64,000 nt of DNA from Doris montereyensis. Its lineage: Eukaryota; Mollusca; Gastropoda; Nudibranchia; Dorididae. Shown here in pieces: positions 40,401 through 51,000 of this stretch; within the stretch, counting starts at the first letter, position 1, and each line of letters begins with the position of its first letter. The stretch lies in the NCBI GenBank assembly GCA_037039925.1, contig JAXRKP010000574.1:90001-154000 (forward strand). Direction: 5' to 3'. The notes beneath the pieces are model-generated. The model was not told where the DNA came from and did not search any database. It saw nothing but the letters and a program-made list of their open reading frames with translations. Both the position numbers and the translations under genes were made by a program.

Positions 40401-43400
40401 ACTATCTGAGCAAAACATGTGTACTATCTAAGCAAAACATGTGTACTATCTAAGCAAAACATGTATACTATCTAAGCAAAACATGTATACTATCTAAGCA
40501 AAACATGTATACTATCTGAGCAAAACATGTATACTATCTGAGCAAAACATGTGTACTATCTGAGCAAAACATGTGTACTATCTGAGCAAAACATGTGTAC
40601 TATCTGAGCAAAACATGTGTACTATCCGAGCAAAACATGTGTACTATCCGATGTGTACTATCCGAGCAAAACATGTGTACTATCCGAGCAACAAAATGTG
40701 TACTATCTGAAGCACAACTTAATGGTCTGCCTTAATCAGCGTTGTCTATCATACCATTGAGGGCTCTGATTTTGTAAACCTACATAGTCAGATAGGTCGG
40801 TTCTTTGATGGGTAACCGCCCGGGGATTGAAATCAGACCACAACCACACAAAAAAAAAAAAAAAAAAAGACAGAGGAACATGAAGGAGTCATGACTTAGG
40901 TGCGGCCCGGCCTCCTCAGAGTGTAAAGAAGTTAAGGGCCGAAACACTTAATCGACAGGTGTTTTCTTCTTTTGAAGATTCTCTGCCTTTAGTTCCCATT
41001 GAGTTTCCTTCTACTTACGCATTGGTTGTTCCATTGACTTCCAGGAACAGATCGGAGGAAATTCGAGATTGGACATTTGGAGAGACACGTGACATGGAAT
41101 AGCACCCTCTTAGCATGTAAAATCTGCTTCAAAGTCACGTACCGAAATATGCTCCCAGAGCCTACTAAAAGGGGGAGAGAATGATGGACTCATGGGCGCT
41201 CATTCAACTATGCCCGCGCAGCCCAGACGGACTTTGAGTGAAGACGAGCGAATGGAGTTTCCATGCATATGTGCAGAAGGTTTACCACTGAAGAGGAATG
41301 AAGATCCACCGAACAAAGAAAGGATGCATGACTAATTCAATGATTGAATTGCAATGCCCTGCTCCGGCAGGTAAGTCGTCGGAAAACCAAGGCCAGAAAT
41401 ACAACCACAGTGCTGAGGACATCCAAGCAATTCGGTCTGACAAGGAACTCATGCAATCTCTTGACGAGAGACGCCCAAAGATCACATTTCCACCCGCCAG
41501 CGCAAAAGATCAATGGGAAGCTCTGGACAACAAGATCGCCCAGGGGCTAAAGACCATGATAGGAAATAGCACGCTAGACCATCAGTTAACAACCTATGGT
41601 GACATTGTCTACTAAACTTGCCGAGAAGCACTTTTGAAGATGAAGCATAATGCTCTGAGCAAGACCGAAACAGCAAGAAAAAGGAGGTACCAAAGAAAGG
41701 AAACACAAGACAAATTCTTCAGAGAGCCTTTCAAGTTTGCCTGGCAATTATTTGAGCAGCCTAAGTTAGGAACCCTATCAACTGACAAAGAGACACTTGA
41801 ACATCTGAGGGAGATATATTCTGACCCAAACCGCAATCGACCCCTGGACCAAATTGAGGGCTTAATATGGCCTTCAGCACCTAAAAGTAGGTTTAGCAGT
41901 AGACCCCTTCACTGAAGGAAGTTGAGTCTGTGGTCCGAAAGGCCAGAGCCAAATCCTCATCCGGGCCGAACGGAATACCTTATGTATTGTACAAGAGATG
42001 CCCAAAAGTTCTGGCATTCTTACATAAGATCATTTACTCAACATGGAGAAATGAAAAGTTAAGTGAGCAATGAATGGTAGCAGATGGAGTGTACATACCA
42101 AAAGAGCAAAACTCAAATGAAATCAGCCAGTTCCGATCCATTTCATTGCTAAATGTAGAAGGCAAAATATTCTTTCTGTCATGGCCTCCAGACTGACAAC
42201 ATTTCTGATCAGTAGCGAATACATCGACACGACTGTTCAAAAGGGAGGTTTTCCCGGAGTCCCTGGATGGCTAGAGCACGCCACAATGATATGGGAAGCA
42301 ATTCAACTAGCAAAATTGGAAAAACTTGATGTGATCTGGCTGGATCTTGCCAACGCATACGGATCTGTACCACACCAAATGATTCAGTTCACACTAAGCA
42401 TGTACCATGTTCCAACCACCACCAGTAAGAGGATTGAACAAAATTTCCAAGGATTCAGAATGAGATTCTTCACAAAGGACTTCACAACTGACTGGACGAA
42501 CTTGTGACCTGGTGCAAAATTAAGTTCAAGCCTAAGAAATCTTGAAGCCTCTCCATCCGTAAAGGAAAAGTAGCAGAGAACATTTCATTCTCGATAGGAC
42601 ATCAGAGAACACCTACCGTGTCAGAGGAACCAGTTAAGAGCCTAGGAAGATGGTATGATGCGACACTCAAAGATACCAAGCGATCAAAAGACAGTTTAGG
42701 AGTAACCAAGGAAGGGCTGAAAAGAATCGACAAGTGTGGTCTCCAAGGGAAATATAATGTGTGGTGCCTTCAGTTCATGTTCATTCTCAAGCTCTTATAA
42801 CCCCTACTGATATACGACATGTGTACAACTGCTGTTGAAGCAATTGAAGCTAAAATGAAAGTACTGGCAGTACAAGTTGGACCGAGAGAGTTTGTAGGAG
42901 CATCAACATATTCCCTCCTAAAACAGCTCTCAATTACACAGGAAACAAACGCACCAGAGCCCTCAAACAGCTGGCAGAAACAGTGGAAAAGAGTTCCAGC
43001 TGGATCTGGTCAAGAAGAAATGAGAGCTTGCTTCATATATGATAAAAATGACAACTAAGTATGGATGTACAAATGGCAGCGTGGCAAAAGCAATGACCAA
43101 CTAGAATAGTCAAGCAACAACGAGCGTGGTCAGTTCGTTGATGGGTGACCGGGTCGGGGGTCCAAACCAGACCACGACTACAAAAAAACCAAAAAAGACA
43201 GAGGAGCACGTAGGAATTATGACCTAGGTGCGGCCCGGCCCGGCCCCCTTAGAGTGCAGGGAAGTTAAGGGCCGAAACACTTGGTCGTTCTCTTTTTCTG
43301 AAGTTTCTCTGCCTTTCCTTTAGCAGAATTTAAGAACTCATAAAAAACACAGAATTATCACAACAAAAAAAGGACCAAACAATAGATTGATTTCAGAACA

Positions 43401-43735
43401 GCTAATCAATGACAACAACTCTACCTCATGTTTAAAAAGTGATGACACAATGGCATCTAGGTTTAGTAACCGGCAGGAATAGTATTCAGTATTATTTCTG
43501 TCATAAGGTGCTGGCTTTATAAAAAAAACCCATGGTAAATGAAGGTAGAAAAACAAACTTAAATCAGAAATAAAAACAAAGAGAATTATGATGTTTCAAA
43601 TGATTATAGTTTATTACATTTTTCATTTCTTTTTTTCAGGGTGCTTTTACATTTAGAGGACAGATGATAGACATGCCATTGTTACGACAAGCCAAGAATG
43701 TACTCACTATTGTACAAAATGTGCACAGATTATGA
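34137..43735 (+). CDS. CLYBL: Citramalyl-CoA lyase, mitochondrial, six coding exons
   Basis: Exons: 34137-34450, 36513-36725, 37054-37243, 38917-39030, 39354-39531 and 43640-43735 (TGA), about 368 residues; human CLYBL has 340. The family cleaves (3S)-citramalyl-CoA to acetyl-CoA and pyruvate in the mitochondrial matrix, in the C5-dicarboxylate/itaconate route, using Mg2+. Visible family blocks in order: RRTLMYVPGHD, NVDCAVLECEDGVA, LRVNSVAS, ILLPKVDS, YVESAQGLMN (acidic ligand), VVFGSDDF (human GGEDF), YARQKIV, GFTGKQIIHPGQ and FTFRGQMIDMPLLRQA. The first 50 or so residues are Arg/Lys/Ser-rich with few acidic residues, as in a mitochondrial presequence. The start ATG follows an in-frame TAG six bases upstream. 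Two one-base shifts (about 34310-34322 and the exon 5/6 junction) break the frame; both sit in purine or G runs. Confidence 0.95.
34451..35160. other. CLYBL intron 1, 5' part, nothing recognised
   Basis: AT-rich sequence upstream of the mariner relic. Confidence 0.5.
35160..36080 (+). mobile_element. Degenerate mariner transposase in CLYBL intron 1
   Basis: Frames in order: a HTH region with TIGISHGSCRRILT and IAAKLFPKTF, ITGDEIW (first catalytic Asp), VLFDFQVIVHKEFGPQGYTV, and CDFFLFSKLKMTLKERRF (third catalytic Asp), ending VEGNYFEG. The middle HHDNAPAH block is lost. Stops occur at least at 35418, about 35510, 35685 and 35745. Same strand as CLYBL. No terminal inverted repeats identified. 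Confidence 0.85.
36513..36725 (+). CDS. CLYBL: CLYBL exon 2
   Basis: Acceptor AATTACAG, donor ATT|GTGAGT; 71 codons, phase 0 both sides. Contains LRVNSVAS and ILLPKVDSVEDLVI. Confidence 0.95.
37054..37243 (+). CDS. CLYBL: CLYBL exon 3
   Basis: Acceptor CTTCTCAG, donor ATCG|GTAAGA, phase 1 out. Contains YVESAQGLMNLKD and VVFGSDDFCADIG, the metal- and substrate-binding region of the family. Confidence 0.95.
37293..37645. mobile_element. MITE-like element, copy 2
   Basis: Direct-orientation copy of 33643-33992. The ends aagctgaatttctttaactt and aagtttgagagatccagctt are inverted repeats of each other. It begins about 50 bp after the donor of CLYBL exon 3. Confidence 0.75.
37646..38235. other. 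CLYBL intron 3, nothing clearly recognised
   Basis: Near 37660, agataagatacaactttatt is the reverse complement of a retroposon-like 3' tail. The rest is unique. Confidence 0.45.
38240..38830. repeat. About 26-bp tandem array in CLYBL intron 3
   Basis: The unit contains gtgtgtatccatatcaaaga and gatagt, with catggagatg variants every few copies; about 22 copies. Confidence 0.95.
38917..39030 (+). CDS. CLYBL: CLYBL exon 4
   Basis: Acceptor CTGCCTAG, donor CATG|GTGAGA; 114 bp. Encodes AERTLDARELTYARQKIVMV and then AIDMVHVDIH. Confidence 0.93.
39354..39531 (+). CDS. CLYBL: CLYBL exon 5
   Basis: Acceptor CCACAAG, donor ACG|GTAAGA; 178 bp. Contains KKGFTGKQIIHPGQV and IEWARELIKAFDEHQ, the C-terminal family signature. 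Confidence 0.95.
39532..40254. other. CLYBL intron 5, 5' part
   Basis: Unique AT-rich sequence, no feature recognised. Confidence 0.5.
40255..40708. repeat. 22-bp tandem array in CLYBL intron 5, about 20 copies
   Basis: Unit gcaaaacatgtgtactatct plus two bases, with late copies carrying ccgag in place of ctgag. Confidence 0.96.
40775..41000 (+). mobile_element. 5S rRNA-like SINE module, copy 1
   Basis: The head contains gatgggtaaccgcc, close to the 5S box C element. It is followed by an A-run, gacagaggaacatg, ggtgcggcccggcc and gttaagggccgaaacactt. The same ordered blocks recur at 43105-43320. This copy precedes the RT relic directly. Confidence 0.65.
41045..43080 (+). mobile_element. Non-LTR retrotransposon RT relic with internal deletion
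   Basis: Pieces in order: KITFPPASAKDQWEALDNKI, the RKRRYQRKE linker, SSGPNGIPYVLYKRCPKV, QFRSISLLNVEGKIFF, VIWLDLANAYGSVPHQMIQF, KIKFKPKKS, KSLGRWYDATLKD and KYNVWCLQF. This is the block order of the LANAYGSVPH-type LINEs common in invertebrate genomes. The segment carrying the second conserved Gly block and the catalytic DD box is missing between TTDW and TWCKIKFKP (about 42500), so it is inactive; frameshifts and stops are frequent. Inside CLYBL intron 5, same strand. Confidence 0.85.
43105..43320 (+). mobile_element. 5S rRNA-like SINE module, copy 2
   Basis: tcaagcaacaacgagcgtgg followed by tcagttcgttgatgggtgac resembles the 3' half of animal 5S rRNA (intermediate element and box C). An A-rich linker and the shared gtgcggcccggcc...gttaagggccgaaacactt domain follow, ending ctctgcctt as in copy 1. 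Ends about 320 bp before CLYBL exon 6. Confidence 0.7.
43640..43735 (+). CDS. CLYBL: CLYBL exon 6 (terminal)
   Basis: Acceptor TTTTTTTCAG. Reads GAFTFRGQMIDMPLLRQAKN to TGA at 43733-43735. Phase from exon 5 requires one more G at the GGG following CAG; a shortened G run is the likely cause. Confidence 0.92.
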   Translation, partial: GAFTFRGQMIDMPLLRQAKNVLTIVQNVHRL

Positions 43736-44075
43736 TTTTTCTATTTCTACTGACCTAAAAAAAAAACCCAACTTAGTCCTGCTGAATGCTGACCGATTGT
43801 GTCTTGTTATTCCAAATGTAAGACATGGCAAGTATAAAAGCTGTTTGTCTGTGATTCTATGATTGTGAAATTTATCTTTTGAGATTGTTTATATGAAGTG
43901 ATTTTTTTTGTGCTTTTGAGTTTAGGTTTTTGCTTTTAGTATGTACATGAGTAACTGTCAAAATACAGTCATCCTATATTATTGAAAAGTTTGTAGCGTC
44001 CTTGGTTGCCATAGAAACGGCCGCCATCTTGGATTTCGGCTCATTTTTCAAAATTTATCTCCTCCCTTAGTTATG

Positions 44076-44081
44076 AATAAA
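44076..44081 (+). terminator. Possible CLYBL poly(A) signal
   Basis: AATAAA 340 bp after the CLYBL stop codon. Several other AT-rich candidates exist. Confidence 0.35.
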
Positions 44082-45004
44082 ATCACTCAAAACCTGTGCA
44101 GATCGTCTTTTCCATTCAATATCTAAAGAGGACGTCGTTTTTTTAAAAATATTTTGGATATTTTTTTTTAATGAATTTTTAAAAATACTACTATATTATT
44201 ATATCGTGAATGTACAAAAATGGCGTTTTTATTACAAAAAAAATTCTCAAAAAGTTTACAATATATAAAACAAACCCGACGTCATTCTATTAACATTGAT
44301 AAGAGGAAGCTGTGTGCCAAATATAATACAAATCGTTCGGTAAATGGCGGAGGAGATAGAATTTTAGTGTGGAAAACTACATTTCGAGAAAAATGTAAGT
44401 AAAATAATCAAAAGAAAATAACACAAAACAAACACTTCCAACGGGTTTCCCTTGTTGTAACAGCCCCTTACGCTTTCGACAGTCTCTGGCATTGTTACGT
44501 ATGTAAATAGGATTATAAATCTAGGTTTACATGTGCACTGTTGTGAAAACACGTCAAAATGACCAGTTTTTTGTTTTTTTCCCTCTATATCTTATGCTTG
44601 TGCGCATTTACGTACACACTGGTACGCAACGCCTCTTATATCATACAGCGATGGGAGACGTCGAACGGTGTCGGCAAAACAAGGTTAAGTCGTGTGTTGC
44701 CACATTTGGTGATTAACTGTCAATATACAGGTTTTTACTGCCATTTTCTCAGTCAGTGTTAGGTAATTTACGTCAAAGTTTTCAATATTTTTACCTACCC
44801 TCGCCTACAAAATACTTTGTAAACAAAAAATTATACGTCATATGAACATTTTTCTGCTATGAACTTGTAGATAAATGATCATTCTACCCGAATATGCAAA
44901 GAACAGAAAATCAACCTTTTGGTTCAAAACTCGCGAGTCCAGTCCCCCCCCCCTCAAGTCTCAGTCTGCTTGGACACTTATGAAATGGATACCTTTTTCT
45001 AAAA
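44082..45004. other. Convergent intergenic region, 5' part
   Basis: No gene, RNA or repeat recognised. Confidence 0.5.
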
Positions 45005-45240
45005 TGTGGCATTGGTGGCCAAGTGGTTAAGCTACTGGACAGGGCATCATGAAGTCCCGGGTTCGAATTCAGCAGTACACGCATTCTCAGAGTAGCGTCC
45101 TGTCCAGGAAGTGATTATCATATTATCACCTGTTCTGCTTCATGCTATTGAAACCGGGATAAGCTTGGCTCTATGGGCCGTAACGGCCTTGAATGACATT
45201 TTTCAAATGTGGTTGAACTAGATTTTCTGTGTGTGACCAT
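45005..45240 (+). mobile_element. tRNA-derived SINE, family B
   Basis: tggtggccaagtggttaag (box A) and gtcccgggttcgaattc (box B) give a clear tRNA-like head. The body has gcgtcctgtccagga and gcttggctctatgggccgta. Related to the diverged copy at 7412-7735. Confidence 0.85.
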
Positions 45241-47514
45241 TTTTCACCCTTGTAGACTTCTAATGTAAGAAAATAGAAATCTGTTATCAAGGGACGCTTT
45301 CCTTAGGCACACACAATTTTCTTGGATGATTTTATTTTAGGATCATAGATGTTCACTTTTCAGTTTGTAGTAAGTTTTGTCTTTATAAATATTATGCAGT
45401 GGTCGTTTCTCCAACAAAGAATGTCCTTCAGTGAAGAATTTTTTAATCCAATATAATATTTTAGAGTCAATTCTATTTCTAATTCAATTCTATTGTTTTA
45501 CACAGGGCAATGTGGCAGGAATCACAGGCTGTGCTTGCTTGACATTCTTTGCGTCACTAATTGAAAGGGTCAGTTCAGAGTGTGCATCTGTCCATTTTCG
45601 TGAGAAACGAGGCAGAGAGATAATCCTAGTATTCCAAGGGGAATAAATGGAACACATGCTTCCTGAAAGTGTGAAAATGATATGAAGAAAATACATCAAT
45701 TTTACAGCTGTTTGAAACTTGGAATTCCCAAATCCAACAGTGCCAAAGTCCATAGTTTTTGGCATTTTTTTCTAAATGACATAATTGTGACTTAGGCACA
45801 CTATTGAAATGATCCCTTCAATTGCTTGTTTGTAAATCACATTATGATTATGACTGGCCCTCTAATCACCAATGGGTAGTACTGCTGTTACAAAGGAAAC
45901 TCTTCCTTTAATGGGTGCCATATTACATACTGTATTATTATGATAATGTTAAGTTTGGATTTTTGTATCTTATTTACAAGAAAAATGATTGTCTAAAAAG
46001 TATGATGCTTATTTTGATGACTTTAACTTCAAATTAAAGAAATAACAACAAAAAACGAAAAAAGAAAACGAGATAATTTTCTGTTTCACTTTCAGTTTTT
46101 GTTTCTGTGTTGACTGGTTGTTTTATTGTTTCTGGGTTTTTTTTCTTCTTTTGTTTCTTTGTTGTTTGGTTTTATTGCTTTATAGGGGTCTCTTTTCTTT
46201 TTTCTTAATAAATAAAACAGGCAGAATTCCCGATTACATTCATAAAAAAATAAAATAATTCAAGATGGTGTCTGTTAATTCTTGTTTCCATGGAAACTGC
46301 TCACTTTTTCAAACATTTTGTAAGATATACATTTTAAATTATAAAAGTTTAATTACATCGTATAGCTAATTTTTGAAGCTTCATTTATCGATGCCATTTT
46401 GTCCATGTTTACTTATATGTAAGCCCATTTTCATTACATTCCCCTGAGATTGCTGTCACTTCAAAGAAGCAAACAAACAAACAAACAAACAAGTCATTCC
46501 ATTCCATAATCCACTTGGACAACTAGCCTTTGAAAGTAAGAGAGGATTTAACTACAAAATATTAATTACAATTCAATAGGATACATTTAAACCTCATTAT
46601 ACCCCTTCCCTGCTAAGTGTGTCTTAGAACTCTTACACTTACATAGTGACACAAGGGCCCTTTATGAGAGTAGATCTAGAGAAGGCTTATAGGCTGCGCT
46701 TGTCATAGACTGCTTAGAACTAGGTCAGCCGATTGAAGACTAGCATCGACATATGCTCCGATTGCATAATCCTGACCATAGCTTGGCAGAGTTGGCATGG
46801 CATTGATTGGGTTCAATTAAGAGGCGAGAATAAGGCTTCAAAGCCTAGGGTGAATGTATTTTTCTAGACTACATAAGAGATTGAGCGATCCTACTACCTG
46901 TATTACTATAATACTACAATACTACAATAGCCTTTTCACATGCAGTAGGCAACTTGTTGGTGATCATTTTCCGTCTACTTGATTAGTTAAACGTTGATTA
47001 TCTCCTCATTGTAATACATGCACTGAAAAAGATGTTTTCGTTATAACTAAAGCCATTTCCTCTATTAACGCCAAGTTACCGCTCGCACAACAGTTGGTGG
47101 TATAATAAGGTTTGAGTGTCTATCCATAGGACAGTGTGTGAGGTAAACTATTAAGCTTTCCTTTGCATGTATATATTATCATTAGAAACAAACTTTCTTG
47201 CCTCTGGAATACATTTCGTAAAATGGTTTCAAGACAAAACTCAAGATGTCTTAATCTTTTATTTCAAGAAATAACCTTTAGTCATTTTAACAAAGAATTT
47301 CATTTAAAACAAAACATCTTTCAAATTAAAAACAAAACTTTATAATACATATCACATATTTGCTTACAAATGTAATGTTTATATGTTTTAGTGACTAATG
47401 ATGAAAGGGTTCCCCCTCAAGAAATACACACCTTATACTTGATATATTAACACTCTGTCTGTCTGTATCTCTCTCTCACACACACACACACACAAACACC
47501 ACAGACATACTTGA
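45241..47514. other. Convergent intergenic region
   Basis: No gene recognised. A 30-bp block (acttaggcac.ctattgaaatgat) at about 45793 recurs at about 48806. A minus-strand AATAAA at 47263-47258 could end the SETD4 transcript. Confidence 0.45.
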
Positions 47515-47705
47515 CATATTTACACTCTGAAGGATAATGATATTAAATAATATTAAAACCCCATAGGAACAAAGACTAGACATACAAGGAATAGACAAAA
47601 ATCTTGGCCACCATGGGGACTGAACCCGCGGCCTCTGCGGCAGCACCCATCGCCTCGCCATAAAAAGAAAACAAGCTACCAACCAAGCTAACTATACTCC
47701 TTGTT
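47515..47705 (-). mobile_element. tRNA-derived SINE, family C, minus orientation
   Basis: The minus strand reads ttagcttggttggtagcttg (box A), then gcgggttcagtcccc (box B), then the family tail ttccttgtatg...cctatggggtttt. Same family as 17050-17240. Lies about 210 bp past the SETD4 stop, in the same orientation as SETD4. Confidence 0.85.
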
Positions 47706-47707
47706 TT

Positions 47708-47785
47708 CTGTCTCTTCCTTGTATTTGTCTGGTCTTTGTTCCTATGGGGCTTCTATATTACTTAATGTCATTATCCTTCACTTTT
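47708..47785 (+). mobile_element. Inverted SINE family C tail
   Basis: tcttccttgtatttgtctgg...cctatggggcttc...aatgtcattatccttca is the family C tail on the plus strand, opposing the tail of the copy at 47515-47705. Confidence 0.8.
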
Positions 47786-47911
47786 GACAAGCCTCCTGCC
47801 TCACTGTCTTTATATTTACAGTCTGTCTGTCTGTCTTACACATACAGACATACACTTATATTCATTTCTTTTTACACTGAAAGTAAATGCACTACATGTT
47901 CTCAAAGGTTT

Positions 47912-48022
47912 CTAAACTCTGACTTGAATTTGAAGTAATTGTAGAGATTTTTCAAGGATGTTCACATCATCAATAGCAAGAACCATTATGAGATCCTTAT
48001 GCTTAGACTGGGGCTGGCTATT
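47912..48022 (-). CDS. SETD4: SETD4 exon 10 (terminal)
   Basis: Acceptor TCCACTTGCAG. 36 codons, KHKDLIMVLAIDDVNILEKS to TAG at 47914-47912. Position and leucine-rich helix fit the family C-terminus. Confidence 0.75.
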   Translation of the reverse strand, partial: NSQPQSKHKDLIMVLAIDDVNILEKSLQLLQIQVRV

Positions 48023-51000
48023 CTGCAAGTGGAAATCAAACCATGTTAGTGTTCGTGTTAGTCTATTGATAGAATAAAATAACATTCACATTCTTATTAT
48101 CAGCTGACTGTAGAGCTTGTACAATGACAGTCGACCCCACTTGTACCTCCAACCAACGGTGTATGTTGGATGGAGCTGTTGACTGGAACCTCTCAGCAGA
48201 CTTTTCAGACTGGGAGAACCATCCTCAGGTTATACGGATGAGTAAAATGAGACCTAATTTAGAACTTCACATTGATACCATAACAAAGGCTCAGTATCGG
48301 TTCTTTCATTTTATAAGATTTATTGTAAATATCAGCTAAGATCGACCGAATATTACGGGAAACATTCCGCCCACCTCTTATAAGAAAAATGCCATCCCAA
48401 CATGAGTTGAGGGACCTGGAGTGGTCGAAATAGGCTCGAAATGAAGTATTCGATAGCCTCTCAAGATTGTATGATGTTTCAAAGTATTATATTATTCTTT
48501 TATAGGTTTATATATGAAAAAACATTCAAATAACAGAAAAAATTGTTGAAAATGCGATTTTCACAAAATTGTACTTTTTGACTGATATGTGATCTCCTTT
48601 TTTTATTTATTGTCCGAATCCTCCCAAATTTGGTATATAACGTCTAAAACACAAATTTGTTTTCACCCAGTAGCGATTTTTTATATCCCTTCAAATTTTT
48701 GCAAAAGGAATTTTTTTGATTAAATTTGCCATAAATTGGAAAGGTTGCTATGTGCATTTTTTAAGAATTCCTAAAATCAAAACCATTTAATTTATCGTAT
48801 TGAAACTTAGGCACGCTATTGAAATGATACGTTGTACCATTGTACTTACTACATGATGAAGGTGTTTTTGAGCTTCAGTCAAGCTTGACATGACTAGCCT
48901 GTATGCCATCTCTAATGCTAACTGAGTGTTTTCTTGTGAAAGGTCACCTCCCAGGATGATCCGTTTCCAGAGGTGTCTGGGTCACAGAATGCAAAGAAAA
49001 AAAAAAAAAAACTTTTACTTTTTCACAGCTCCTGAATGAATTTAGACCTAAAGAAAATACGATCATATGGACTCAAACATAACACACAGATAAAACAATT
49101 GTCAAAATTCGATATCATCTACAGGTTAAAAGATAACACAATAAAATCCACAAATGAATTAGGCCTACACATTAAAAAAAACAAAAACTGTGCTGTATAC
49201 ATTTTTGCCAAAAAAAAAACCCATCTTTCCTAGTGCTCTTTTAATAATAAATGTTGACCGTTTTTTTAAGCATTTAAGCCACTTTACTTTTTGGGTACCA
49301 ACACATCTTGGGTAGTCTATGAGTTAATCAAATCTGACCACAGGCTCAAGACCAGAGATGTTTGTATTAATATGTTCATGCTCGTGCAGGGCAAGACCTT
49401 GAAATGCAGATTTATATGCATCAAAATCTTCATCTGAATCCAAATCATGAGAACTAAACATCTGTGGTGTTAGCTGATTTTATAATTCTTTTGGCCTATA
49501 ACGTGAACAATGGCAATCCTGTAACAGTTGCTTTCGCTGCTACGACTGGGCTAATTCTATTCTGAGGTAAGTATGGATGCCCAGCCACACTTGCTTCCCC
49601 TCTGATCTTTGCCTCTCCTTCTTTTCATCAGAGTAATGAACTGGTCGATAAGTCTTGAGGTACAAGTACAAGAGGTTGTCACTGTCAGGGTATTTCTAAA
49701 TAGGTCTTTTGGTAGGAATTCAATTTTGCAGGGGTGGCGGCCAGAATGGCTTGCTCTTTTTAATTCCAACCACCAAGGATTCTTTTACATGTGCAAAGGC
49801 ACATAGAACCTCTTAGATTATCATCCATTTCCGATAAGACTAGGTCTAGGCATTCATTTTATCCTGCCTACCACAGGATAAGGGAGCAGAAGAAACTTGA
49901 AAAATCTAATTTCAAATTCAAAGCTGCGCTGTCAGGATTCAAACACCATGACCTTTGGCTTGGCAGGCAAGTGCCATACGTACTGAGCTATCCACTCCCT
50001 GATTTTTTGTGCACGTTGGGATAAAAACAACTGTAGATTGAATAATCCAGCTATTTCACCATTGAAAAATTCAGTCAGTTGAGGGATCTCTGGTTAAGGG
50101 AAAATCACTCAAAAATTCAACATCGTACAATAAAGAAGTAATCATAAGTTTTCTAAATTATATTATGATTTCGACATATACCGCACTGAAAGCATGCCAC
50201 ATAAGTCAAAGTTAACGACTGACGTGTTCAAATGTACTGGTCAGAATAACTAAACTGAGAATGAAAATTGTACTTACAGTTCATTCCGTTTCAGAGCACA
50301 TAATTTAATGGCAGTCATCAGAGACCAAGATACACCATCATGGTCACATATCAAATTTCTGACAGAAAAACAACAGATGCAAATGCTTAGAACTTCAGAC
50401 GATTTTAACATTGACACAGTACTTAGCACAAAGATGGAAAGCTCTTAAAAACAATCATTCATCTGAAAATAAAACAAAACATAGATTTATTTTTTAAATT
50501 TACAACGTGTTGTCATGAGAAATCGTAATATGTCCCATTACTTTACACTACGTTACACAACTACAACAAGAGCCAAAAAAACCCACGATATACTGTCCTG
50601 CCGAACTTTACAAATGAAGACCTGAAGAAATGCCATAATTTGCCAAACTACAAAACAAACATTGCCAATAAAAATTGCTAAAAATGAAAACAAATTGCAC
50701 AAAAAATTTGCAACAATGTCCTTGATTTGCATTAGAATTAGACAAAAGAAGATAAAAATTTACATCAAAGTTGTAATATAAAAACACTAATGTCTTCATT
50801 TTTTTCTCCATTGACGCCTCTTCTCCTGGAAAGTGAAGAAACTTATCTCTGCATCAGCTGTGTTTTTTATTTCTTTTATTTGATTTTATCTACATCTACG
50901 ACTAAGGTGATCTTGGGATTTTGACAGGATTAAAAAATTTTCACAGATTACCCTGTAAATAGCTAAGGGATCATTAACATGTACAGAGTGTTGTGATCTG

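Noticed and set aside
43105..43165. 5S rRNA gene
   Set aside because: Only the 3' half resembles 5S, it is fused to an A-rich linker and repeat domain, and it has a second diverged copy.
45005..45080. tRNA gene
   Set aside because: Box A and box B are present, but the body continues as a SINE shared with 7412-7735 and there is no acceptor-stem pairing.
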